Assembly: GCA_016190375.1 (NCBI GenBank) | Contig: JACPQR010000140.1 | Location: 1 to 36,954 of the forward strand | From: Deltaproteobacteria bacterium | GTDB lineage: Bacteria > Myxococcota_A > Polyangia > JACPQR01 | Direction of reading: 5' to 3' | Length of the DNA stretch: 36,954 nt | In this document: positions 1 to 7,918 of the stretch, piece after piece | Position numbering within the stretch: position 1 is the stretch's first letter | Layout: each line of letters starts with the position of its first letter | Translations under genes and position numbers: made by a program | The notes under the pieces: model-generated | The model's input: only the letters and a program-made list of their open reading frames with translations | Database searches by the model: none | Told to the model about the DNA's origin: nothing

Positions 1-59
1 CGTCGGTCCCGCCGGTGTCGCCGCCGGTGCCCGCGTCGGTCCCGCCGGTGTCGCCGCCG
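1..59. repeat. 33-bp-period tandem repeat encoding Gly/Asp/Thr linker
   Basis: A 26-bp unit at 1-26 recurs exactly at 34-59. The period of 33 bp is 11 codons, so copy-number change keeps the reading frame of the minus-strand gene. It encodes a GGDTGGTDAGT-type linker. The array may continue beyond the window edge. Confidence 0.8.
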
Positions 60-934
60 CCTCCATCGCCGCTCGACGAGCCGACCGGGAGGTTCGAGAC
101 GACGACGTTGTCGATGAATGCGCTTTGGTTGACGGGCGAGGTGTTCTCGGGTCCTCCGCCTCCCCAGTACTGCTCGATGTCGAGCCGGCGGATCTTCACG
201 TCGTTGACGAGGCGAAACCTGAGCCCGCGGACCTCTCCGCGCAGCACACCGTCGACCCAGCCGCGGATGACGCCGTCGGCCTGGCCCGGGGTGTTCAGCT
301 TCACGCCGACCTCGAGCTCCACCCAGCGTCCGGCCTCGAGGTAGGCCTGTCCTGCCGTGCTCAGGTACTGGTAGTCGCCCCAGACGCTCGCCTGGTCCAT
401 GTGATACGTGTAGAAGTGAAGCGCCCAGTCGTTGTCGATCGCGAGCACGACGGCCATCTTGTCGTAGCCGGTGGGGACCACGCCCGCGCCGCCGTACGTC
501 TGGTCGATCGACGCGCCGCCCTTGATGGCGAAGAGCTTGAGCTGGTTGCAGGTGCCGAGCGAGTAGCCGTCCTCGAGGAAGATGTACAGGCGCATGTAGA
601 TCTCGTCGACGCCTTCACCTGCACCCGTGAACGGCGCGTACTCGCCACCCCCGTCGCTGTAGTGCTCTCCGGCAAAGCTATTGATGATGAGGGCACGGCT
701 GCCCGCCCACACCGGGTCCGAAACGGTGTCGGGTCCGGGCGGCGCGCCCCAGTAAGTCGGCCAGCTCGATCCGAAATCGGCGCTCTCGAAGTCCTCGAAC
801 AGGAGGATCGCGCCGGGGTCGAGTCCGGGCTCGAGGTTCTGGCTGCCGTCCCATGCGCCGGCGTCGAGCGTTGCGCCGGCGACCGTCGCGAACATCGCGA
901 CGGCGAGGAGCCCTTCCAGGTGCTCGTGCTTCAT
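1..934 (-). CDS. Secreted polysaccharide-lyase-like (concanavalin-fold) protein, C-terminus cut by window edge
   Basis: The frame is open from an ATG at 934 to the window edge, giving about 311 residues and no stop. Residues 1-25 look like a signal peptide (MKHEHLEGLLAVAMFATVAG). The mature part is rich in Trp, Tyr, Gly and Asp and contains phrases such as EIYMRLYIFLEDGYS, KLFAIKGG and WVELEVGVKLN, which resemble the jelly-roll domain of PL14-like or LamG/ConA-like secreted proteins. A low-complexity Gly-Asp-Thr repeat (11-residue period) begins near residue 290 and runs off the window. In Myxococcota such linkers often precede a C-terminal sorting tail, but that end is not visible. Binding or cleavage of an anionic polysaccharide is inferred from fold resemblance only; no catalytic residues were assigned. 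A divergent promoter shared with the gene at 1125 is likely in 935-1124. Confidence 0.65.
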   Translation of the reverse strand, partial: MKHEHLEGLLAVAMFATVAGATLDAGAWDGSQNLEPGLDPGAILLFEDFESADFGSSWPTYWGAPPGPDTVSDPVWAGSRALIINSFAGEHYSDGGGEYAPFTGAGEGVDEIYMRLYIFLEDGYSLGTCNQLKLFAIKGGASIDQTYGGAGVVPTGYDKMAVVLAIDNDWALHFYTYHMDQASVWGDYQYLSTAGQAYLEAGRWVELEVGVKLNTPGQADGVIRGWVDGVLRGEVRGLRFRLVNDVKIRRLDIEQYWGGGGPENTSPVNQSAFIDNVVVSNLPVGSSSGDGGGGDTGGTDAGTGGDTGGTD

Positions 935-1124
935 CGCGCGCCAAGCTGCGCGATCCGGCCGTCCGATCACAAGCGAAAAATGTGCGGTTGCTTACATTCC
1001 AACTGCTGGCGTGTCAGTCGTTGGATCTCGCGGAACCTCGGCGCGAGCCAGAGTGAACTGATCGCCTCTGCTCTCGCCTGGACGCACCGGTGGTTTCGCG
1101 CTTACTGTGATTCGTTCGAATCGT

Positions 1125-1454
1125 ATGACGACGCACACCGGACTCGTCCTCGCCGCGCTCGTCCTTGCCCTCCCGTCGGCGATCCGTGTCGAGAGCTGCA
1201 ACTGCGGCGAACGCCTCGAGTGCCGCGTGCGCACGAGCGGGGATCAGGTCGAGCTCGAGGTCCGCGAGGACGCGAGCACGTCGACCAGGTGCCGAGACTG
1301 CGTCTCCGCCGAGGCGGCGTGCCCGATCCTCCGACCCCTCGCGCCCGGCCACGCAGTCGTTCGACTGAACGATCTCGTGGACGTGCGGCTCGACACGAGC
1401 GAAGCGGGCCTGCTCGCGGAGGGACGCTGCTGGGACGTTCCCGCCCGGAGGTGA
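1125..1454 (+). CDS. Small exported cysteine-containing protein of unknown function
   Basis: A 109-aa protein if the ATG at 1125 is used; an in-frame ATG at 1107 gives six more residues. I prefer 1125 because it starts directly on a hydrophobic signal segment (TGLVLAALVLALPSA). The mature chain has six cysteines in pairs (CNC, C..C, CRDC, C), consistent with a disulfide-rich exported protein. No family was recognised. It is divergent from the lyase-like gene and is followed by a 136-bp gap before the cysteine-rich lipoprotein at 1591. No clear Shine-Dalgarno is seen, so the start is tentative. Confidence 0.5.
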   Translation: MTTHTGLVLAALVLALPSAIRVESCNCGERLECRVRTSGDQVELEVREDASTSTRCRDCVSAEAACPILRPLAPGHAVVRLNDLVDVRLDTSEAGLLAEGRCWDVPARR

Positions 1455-1590
1455 CGAAGGGCGCAGGAACGGCTCTCGCCGCGTGGTCTCGAGGCCCCGC
1501 ACCACGTCCAAGAGCGCCGGCCTGGGGTGTCCACTCGCACGAAAGCCATCGCAGTGAAGGCCGGCACGGCCGTGGCAACTGCGGGAGCGA

Positions 1591-2319
<729 letters not shown>

Positions 2320-2329
2320 CGCGAGCGTC

Positions 2330-4030
2330 TCACCCGGGCGATAGCACGAGGGTCGTGACGCTCAGCGGCGGCAGGACGACGAGCAGGGAGTTTCGGGCGG
2401 CGAGGCCGACCGCGCCCCCCTGCACGGGCGCGGCGGTGGCGGCGGTCAGCTCGTAGCGCTCGGCGCGCGCCAGGAGCGAGGTGTGGCGCACGAGGATGGC
2501 GGCCGAGAGCTCGGACTGGCCCTTGTTCAGGAGCACCATGACGACCTGGCCGGGCGTCCCGGTTCCCGTCGAAGCATGGGCGGAGCCGATCTCGATGTCC
2601 GAGACATGGGCGGCGACGGAGGTCGAACCGAAGGCGCCGCCCGCTCCGTCGTAGTCGACGTACATCTTGAACGCGGCGTAGATGAAGCGGTCCTCGTCGG
2701 CGCTCCCTCCCCACAGGCATGCCTCGAAGACGCCCTCACGCCCGAAGATCCCCAGGACGTCGGCCTCGGCGAGGGCCCCCGAGATGTGCGTGCCTCCACC
2801 GTAGTAGTACTCGGTGAAACCGAGCTTCGTGCCCGGGTAATGCGCCTCGATCTTGCCCCGCACCCTGGGGATCAGTGCGATCGGCCCGCCGGTCGACCAC
2901 TGGGCGATCCAGGAGTCCTCGATGTAGTCCGCGTCCCAGAGCGAACGAGGCGCCTGGATGCGGGCCTGGGCGACCGGATCCGATGCGTCGGCGCCGGTGA
3001 TGCGGACGCCGCCTCCCTGCGCTTCCGGATACCAGTGCAGATCGAGGACGTCCACGAGGCGTCGCCCGGCAAGGGCTTCGGCGGCGCTCATCCGATCGAG
3101 CCAGTAGTCGAGGAAATCACGGCCGCCCGCGTCCGGCGCGCTCTGCAGGTCGACGTAGCCTGCCCAGCCGTAGTTGACGGGGCCGAGGATCACGGCCTCG
3201 GGCGCGACGTCCTTGATCGCGGCGGCGTACTCGACGTTCAGCTCCACTAGCTCGTCGTAGCCGACGGGATCGGGGTGGATCCTGGGGTGCGTCGACGACC
3301 AGAGGTCGGGCTCGTTGTCCAGCGAGTAGAAGATCGCGCGCTCCGGGTCGGCGTGCGCGCCCGGAAACTCCGACTCGAGCCAGGCGACGAACTCGTCCTG
3401 GAACACCACGTCGTCGCCCGTGTCCGGCGGGTCGGAGAACGCCGAGCCCTTACGCGCGAACGAACGGTGGAAGCGCGTCGCCAGGTAGTCGGGCGTGTTC
3501 GCGACGTCGCCGTCGCCGTCCTTGTCCGCGGCGACGTATCCGACGATCGGCACCGTGACGATCTCGCTCGCCGAAGCAGCGTGCGCAGCGGCCACGAGCT
3601 CGCGCACCGCCTCACCGGGCCCGTCGCCGCCGCCGAGGTAGCCGTCGTTCTGGTGGTTCCAGTCCGAGCCCGCGTTCGAGGCGTTGTTCTCCCAGTTGTA
3701 CGCGGTCCAGCGGTTCCCGCCGGCACGGGAGAGCGTGAGCCCCCGCGCGGCGCCGCCCCACTCGGGATGGTTCGTGCCGTATACGTAGCGAGAGATCGGC
3801 ACCCGTTCGGCGGTCGTGTCCACCTCGATGCGGATGTCCCCGGCGCCCGGATCTTCCGGCTCGATCACCTCGGCTGACGCGTCGGCGCCCGAGGAGGCGT
3901 CCTGGCCGGGCGCGCCGTCCGGGTCGGCGCCGTCGGGCCCGGCATCGACCGGAGGCGAGGCATCGAGGTCGGGTTTGGAGGCTCCGTCACCGCAGCAGAG
4001 GAGCAGCATGGAGATCCATCCGGCGCGCAT
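2330..4030 (-). CDS. Glycoside hydrolase family 44 lipoprotein (endoglucanase/xyloglucanase-like)
   Basis: 566 aa from the ATG at 4030, chosen because it begins a short lipoprotein-like signal (MRAGWISMLLLCC) followed by an Asp/Pro/Gly linker to about residue 75. The frame stays open 330 bp upstream without signal-like sequence. The catalytic region carries GH44 hallmarks: YGTNHPEWGG, the RWTAYNWENNASNAGSDW stretch, SLDNEPDLW with the predicted acid/base Glu240, and LGFTEYYYGG with the predicted nucleophile Glu near 407. GH44 enzymes are retaining endo-beta-1,4-glucanases/xyloglucanases; the C-terminal about 90 residues match the beta-sandwich that closes the family fold. Probably surface-anchored and acting on plant-type beta-glucans. 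It is divergent from the lipoprotein gene at 4353. Confidence 0.88.
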   Translation of the reverse strand: MRAGWISMLLLCCGDGASKPDLDASPPVDAGPDGADPDGAPGQDASSGADASAEVIEPEDPGAGDIRIEVDTTAERVPISRYVYGTNHPEWGGAARGLTLSRAGGNRWTAYNWENNASNAGSDWNHQNDGYLGGGDGPGEAVRELVAAAHAASASEIVTVPIVGYVAADKDGDGDVANTPDYLATRFHRSFARKGSAFSDPPDTGDDVVFQDEFVAWLESEFPGAHADPERAIFYSLDNEPDLWSSTHPRIHPDPVGYDELVELNVEYAAAIKDVAPEAVILGPVNYGWAGYVDLQSAPDAGGRDFLDYWLDRMSAAEALAGRRLVDVLDLHWYPEAQGGGVRITGADASDPVAQARIQAPRSLWDADYIEDSWIAQWSTGGPIALIPRVRGKIEAHYPGTKLGFTEYYYGGGTHISGALAEADVLGIFGREGVFEACLWGGSADEDRFIYAAFKMYVDYDGAGGAFGSTSVAAHVSDIEIGSAHASTGTGTPGQVVMVLLNKGQSELSAAILVRHTSLLARAERYELTAATAAPVQGGAVGLAARNSLLVVLPPLSVTTLVLSPG

Positions 4031-4352
4031 GTCGCCAAGGGTACGGCGCCCCGGGCCGGCGGAGCTCGGAAATCGCGCCGGGTGTGCCCTCTCGGCTCCG
4101 GCCAGAGCACCGAGCGCTCGCCGGCTGGACAGTCGCGCAGCCCTGCCCGTTTCCGGCTGGCCGGGGCCGGTCGGCCGCCTGGAGGCGGCTGTCCGGGGTC
4201 GATTGTCTCCCATGGACCGCAATCCGCGTTCCGCCCCAGGCTGGTGGATGCTGGGTTTTCGCGATTGGACAGGCTTGCAGGGCGCCCAAGCCATCGGCCC
4301 GCCCGGCACGGAGCCTGCTCTCTGGCAATCGCAGGGGAGGTGCGCCGGCCGG
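4031..4352. other. 322-bp divergent intergenic region
   Basis: Separates the start of the GH44 gene (minus) from the lipoprotein gene at 4353 (plus), so it should hold both promoters. The only structure seen is a 16-bp perfect dyad at 4174-4189 (GCCGCCTGGAGGCGGC), too tight for a hairpin loop but possible as a protein-binding site. No convincing -35/-10 pair was found. Confidence 0.4.
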
Positions 4353-6089
4353 ATGACCACGAAACCTCGACTGTGGACCTACCTCCTGGCGGCCCAGCTC
4401 GCCGCCTGCACCGCGACGTTCGGCCCGGGCGGGCCCGAGGAGGAGAGCGGCGTGGGCTGGGGGGACGGCGACGGAGACCCGGACGCGGACAAGTACTCCC
4501 TCGAGCTCGACACCTCGGCCACCGACCCGTTCATCGAAGGATTCCCTCCCACCGCGCCGGTGCGTGGGATGGCGAGGGCATCCGAGGGTCTCGCGCGGGT
4601 GGAGGTGGCGCAGAGCGCCGTACCGACGGACGCCGACGGCAGCTTCGTGACCGAGGTGCCGGTCGCGGCAGGGCTCCAGCTCGTGCCCATCCAGGCGTTC
4701 GACGCCGACGGCCACGTGAGGAACGGCCACAGGGCGCTGCTCTCGGCGCGCTTTCTGCCGGAGGGCGAGGTGAACCCCGGCGCGGCCGCGATCACCGTCA
4801 CCAACGAGATCCTCGCCGCGCTCGCGGGCGACCAGCTCGACGAGGTCGCGAACCTCGACCTGTCCGACGAGATCATGCAGCAGGGCGCGATCTCGCAGCA
4901 GGGCTGCGACATGCAGGTCCTGGGCGCGAACCACGGGCGGCCATCGCTGACGCTGACGGTCGAGGCCGGCCAGCTCGTCGTCACGTTCGTCGTGCCCGAT
5001 CTGTTCGTCACGTTCACCGGGACCTGCGACATGTTCCTGGCGACCGTGAACTTCGACGGCGACATGTCGACGGACGTCGTCGTCAGGACGACGCTCTCCG
5101 CGCCACCCTCCGAGACCTGTCTCGAGTCGTTCGAGCACAGCTACCCTGCCGTCACGCTCCCCGACTTCGACCTCAACATCCAGAGCGATGACGGCGGCCT
5201 CATGGGCCTCCTCGTCCCCCTCGTCGGCGAGATCATGACGGGCAGCGTCTCGGACCAGATGGCCCAGCAGATCGCTGCCCAGGCCGACGGCTTGATCGAC
5301 GAGCAGGCCAGGCAGCTCGGGCAGGCGGGCCTGGGCGAGGGTCAGACGATGACGTTCAACGACGTCGAGATGGACGTCGGCTTCTGCTTGACCGGGCTCG
5401 AATCGACGGGCGGCGTCCTGCGCGCGCGGCTGGGCCTGTCGGTGTCGGGCGACGGTGGCCTCGACGCTCCGGGCGCGCCCGTCGTCGATGGAGACCTGGG
5501 TCCCGTCGCGCCTTCGTCGCTGTGGCTGGACGCGAGCCTGATCTCGCAGATGATGTTCTCGCTCTGGCGCGGAGGTGGGCTCGCCGGTGAGAGCACCGGT
5601 GACGTCACGACCGGTCTTCTGGGCCTGCTCGTACCGGAGCTCGCCGACATGTACCCCTCCGACACTCCGGTGACGGTGGGGATCGATGGGCTCCTGCCGC
5701 CGCTCGTTCGGGCCGCGGACCCTGGATCGGAAGGGGACCTCGTCATCGAGATCGGCGACCTCTTGATCGACCTGTCCGTGGACAGCCAGCTCCTGTTCCG
5801 CATGAGCGCGCTCCTGAAGCTCACGCTGGACCTGCAGGTCCAGGACGGCGCGCTCACGCCGGTGATCGTCGACTCGGAGGCCACGGTGACCGTGCTCGAC
5901 GAGCCGATCGCGGACGTCGACGACGCGTTCCTGCAGGCCGCCGTGGCCGCACAGATCGGCGATCAGGCCCAGAGCCTCCTCGGCGACGGCGGCTTCGCGC
6001 TCCCGGACATGGGCGGAATCGCGCTGTCCGTTCAGGACGCGGTCGCCGAGCCGGGCGGCAGATACGTAAGGATGACGCTGGCACAGTGA
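4353..6089 (+). CDS. Large lipoprotein of unknown function with N-terminal Ig/regulatory-like domain
   Basis: 578 aa from the ATG at 4353, which has a GGGGAGG-like Shine-Dalgarno at 4334-4340 and starts a signal ending in LAAC (lipobox-like, Cys about 19). An acidic linker follows. Residues about 65-135 (SEGLARVEV, ADGSFVTEVPVAAG, AFDADG) resemble the Ig-like repeats found in bacterial carbohydrate-linked surface proteins. The remainder alternates hydrophobic beta-strands and Leu-rich amphipathic stretches (GLLVPLVGEIMTGSV, GLLGLLVPELADM, LLFRMSALLKLTLDLQVQDG), suggesting an elongated lipid-binding or beta-rich fold, possibly TULIP-like; this is a guess. No catalytic motif was seen. It ends 1 bp before the palindromic element. 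Confidence 0.75.
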   Translation: MTTKPRLWTYLLAAQLAACTATFGPGGPEEESGVGWGDGDGDPDADKYSLELDTSATDPFIEGFPPTAPVRGMARASEGLARVEVAQSAVPTDADGSFVTEVPVAAGLQLVPIQAFDADGHVRNGHRALLSARFLPEGEVNPGAAAITVTNEILAALAGDQLDEVANLDLSDEIMQQGAISQQGCDMQVLGANHGRPSLTLTVEAGQLVVTFVVPDLFVTFTGTCDMFLATVNFDGDMSTDVVVRTTLSAPPSETCLESFEHSYPAVTLPDFDLNIQSDDGGLMGLLVPLVGEIMTGSVSDQMAQQIAAQADGLIDEQARQLGQAGLGEGQTMTFNDVEMDVGFCLTGLESTGGVLRARLGLSVSGDGGLDAPGAPVVDGDLGPVAPSSLWLDASLISQMMFSLWRGGGLAGESTGDVTTGLLGLLVPELADMYPSDTPVTVGIDGLLPPLVRAADPGSEGDLVIEIGDLLIDLSVDSQLLFRMSALLKLTLDLQVQDGALTPVIVDSEATVTVLDEPIADVDDAFLQAAVAAQIGDQAQSLLGDGGFALPDMGGIALSVQDAVAEPGGRYVRMTLAQ

Positions 6090-6090
6090 C

Positions 6091-6284
6091 GCCGAGGGGG
6101 ACACCGCCGAGGGGGACACGCACCCGGCCCGCAGCTCCGCGAAATCACTCGTCTTTCCAGGGCAACCGCGCGAACACGTTTCGTGCCATCGGCACGGATC
6201 GTGTTCGCGCGGTTGGTCTCAGAACACCAATGATATCAAGTGCCTATTCGGCGGGTGCGTGTCCCCTACAGCGTGTCCCCTACA
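6091..6284. repeat. Palindromic REP/MITE-like intergenic element with GGGGACAC termini
   Basis: The left end has two direct copies of GCCGAGGGGGACAC (6091-6104, 6106-6119). The right end has two copies of GCGTGTCCCCTACA (6257-6270, 6271-6284). A 15-bp perfect inverted repeat joins the ends (GGGGACACGCACCCG at 6112-6126, complement at 6252-6266). At the centre is a 16-bp perfect stem (CAACCGCGCGAACACG at 6163-6178, complement at 6200-6215) enclosing a 6-bp stem (6182-6187/6191-6196). This nested symmetry with no ORF is what REP/BIME or MITE elements look like. The stop codon of the methyltransferase (6280-6282) lies in the right terminal repeat. No transposase is nearby. Confidence 0.75.
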
Positions 6285-7209
6285 GCGTCGGCTCGTCGTC
6301 CGGCGATGACTCGAGGATCTCGACATCCGAGGGCTCGGCGTCGCGGCCCGAAAGATCGACGCCCACGGCCGGACGCGTTCCGAAGACGCCGGCCGCGACG
6401 ACGTTGAGCGTGAAGGTCGAGCCCGAGAAATAGGTGTCGATCGCTTGCCGGAGGTGGAAGAGAGTCCGGTCCCAGGCAGGCTCGCCGGCGATACGGCGGA
6501 GGTCGGCGACGAGGACGGTCTCGACGATCGCGTCCGCGAACAGCTCCTTCGAGCTGCGGAAGGGGAGCGAGAACGCTTCTCGCCGGACCTCCACCTCGGA
6601 GAAGCCGGCGTCCTCGAGGAGCGCCACGGCCCGCCGCTCGTCGGGCATGCGCTCGATCCGCTCGTCGAGCCTCCGCATCGCTCCCTCGATCTCGAACTTG
6701 AGGAGCACCTCGCGCAAGAGGTCGAATACCTCGAGGTACGATCCCTTGAACGGAAGGCTCACGGCCAGGCGACCGCCGCGCTTGAGCACTCGGCGCATCT
6801 CGCGGAGCGTCTGCGTCGGATCGGGCAAGTCCGCGATCAGGAGGTTCGCGACGACGCGATCGAAGACCTCGGGAGCGAAGTTGAGCCTTGCGTCACGCTC
6901 GGTCTTGAAGAACACGCGGCGGCCCGCCAGCGATCCGGCCCTGTGCCTCGCCATCTCCATCGCGGGCCCGCCGCGATCGAGCGCGATGACGCGGCTGGTG
7001 GGATCCGCCTTCTCGAGGATCGAGAGCGTGAGCGTGCCGGTGCCGCAGCCGACCTCGAGTGTCGTCGACTTCGGCGGGAAGTCGAGCGCGTCGATCAGGA
7101 GCTTGCCGAAGACCGCGTTCCACCGCGGAACGACCTCCCGGTCGAAGCGCTCCGCCCCCTTCTGGTCGAGCGGGGCGCGGGACGGCAGGGGGCCTTCGCT
7201 GGCGCTCAC
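6280..7209 (-). CDS. Class I SAM-dependent methyltransferase
   Basis: 309 aa, starting with GTG at 7209 inside a GTGA overlap with the HEAT gene stop (7206-7208), which implies translational coupling. Rossmann methyltransferase motifs are clear: motif I LEVGCGTGTLTL (about 50-60), an acidic residue ending strand 2 (VIALDRG), and motif post-I/IV VANLLIADLPDP with the downstream LKRGGRLAVSLPF. The fold is UbiE/Methyltransf_11-like; the substrate is unknown. A C-terminal Asp/Glu/Pro-rich tail of about 30 residues runs into the palindromic element, which supplies the stop codon, so this tail may not be ancestral. It is the last gene of the sulfatase-HEAT-methyltransferase group. Confidence 0.85.
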   Translation of the reverse strand: MSASEGPLPSRAPLDQKGAERFDREVVPRWNAVFGKLLIDALDFPPKSTTLEVGCGTGTLTLSILEKADPTSRVIALDRGGPAMEMARHRAGSLAGRRVFFKTERDARLNFAPEVFDRVVANLLIADLPDPTQTLREMRRVLKRGGRLAVSLPFKGSYLEVFDLLREVLLKFEIEGAMRRLDERIERMPDERRAVALLEDAGFSEVEVRREAFSLPFRSSKELFADAIVETVLVADLRRIAGEPAWDRTLFHLRQAIDTYFSGSTFTLNVVAAGVFGTRPAVGVDLSGRDAEPSDVEILESSPDDEPTL

Positions 7210-7886
7210 GACCGCGAGGCCCCGCCCGGCGCCTCGTCGGCCGGGTCGTCCGGGCTCTCGGCGGTCAGCTCGGCGATGGCGTCCTGGGCGAGCTCCCCGA
7301 CCGTCATGCGAAGCTCACCCACTCCCTCCTCCTCGAGCGTCACCTCGCGGGTGTCGCCCTCGAGCTTCCGCAAGTGCTCGATCGCCGCGGGGTCGCCCAT
7401 GGCCGCGAGCGCCTCGATGCCGGATGCGACGGCCGCGGGGTCGCCGAGCCGCAGGAACCGTGCGACGAGCTCGACCGAGGGCGGATCGCCGAGCTCCGCG
7501 AGGACGAAGGGAAGCTCCTCGAGGGCGAGGTGCAGGTCCTTCGCCCCGAGCGCCCGCTCCACAGCGGAGCGGACGTCCTTGAAGCGGTCTATCCCGAGGT
7601 CGCGCAGGGCCTCGCCGGCCTCCGTGCGGACGGCGGGGTCGTCGTGGTCGAGGATCCTGATGAGCGCGTCGAGCGTGGCCTGCGCCGGCACCTGCGCGCA
7701 GAGGTCGGCGAGGCGAGCGAGCCGATCGCTCGATCCCGGCGCCTTCTTCTCGCGCTCCGAGGCCACTCTCCGTGCGAGCGCCTGCGCCAGGGCGCTTCTG
7801 TCCTTCGTCGCGAGCAGGCGCGACTCGGCCGCGCGCAGTGACCGGTCGGCCTCGAACACCTCCTCGAGCACCTTCTCGAGATCCAT
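7206..7886 (-). CDS. HEAT-repeat protein
   Basis: 226 aa from the ATG at 7886 (MDLEKVLEEVFEADRS). No signal peptide or membrane segment, so probably cytoplasmic. The protein is alpha-helical, with HEAT/PBS-lyase-like repeats such as LIRILDHDDPAVRTEAGEAL, FVLAELGDPPSVELVARFL and GIEALAAMGDPAAIEHL. These usually act as protein-binding scaffolds. It begins 32 bp downstream of the sulfatase-HEAT gene and overlaps the methyltransferase by 4 bp. Its repeats resemble those in the C-terminal half of the preceding gene product, which suggests a shared origin or interaction (inference). Confidence 0.82.
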   Translation of the reverse strand: MDLEKVLEEVFEADRSLRAAESRLLATKDRSALAQALARRVASEREKKAPGSSDRLARLADLCAQVPAQATLDALIRILDHDDPAVRTEAGEALRDLGIDRFKDVRSAVERALGAKDLHLALEELPFVLAELGDPPSVELVARFLRLGDPAAVASGIEALAAMGDPAAIEHLRKLEGDTREVTLEEEGVGELRMTVGELAQDAIAELTAESPDDPADEAPGGASRS

Positions 7887-7918
7887 GGCCGGATCGGTAG
7901 TCGACCGGTCCCGGGCGG

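Noticed and set aside
3987..6119. 710-aa minus-strand open frame
   Set aside because: Lies antisense to the lipoprotein at 4353; composition is Arg/His/Asp-rich as expected of a shadow in high-GC DNA.
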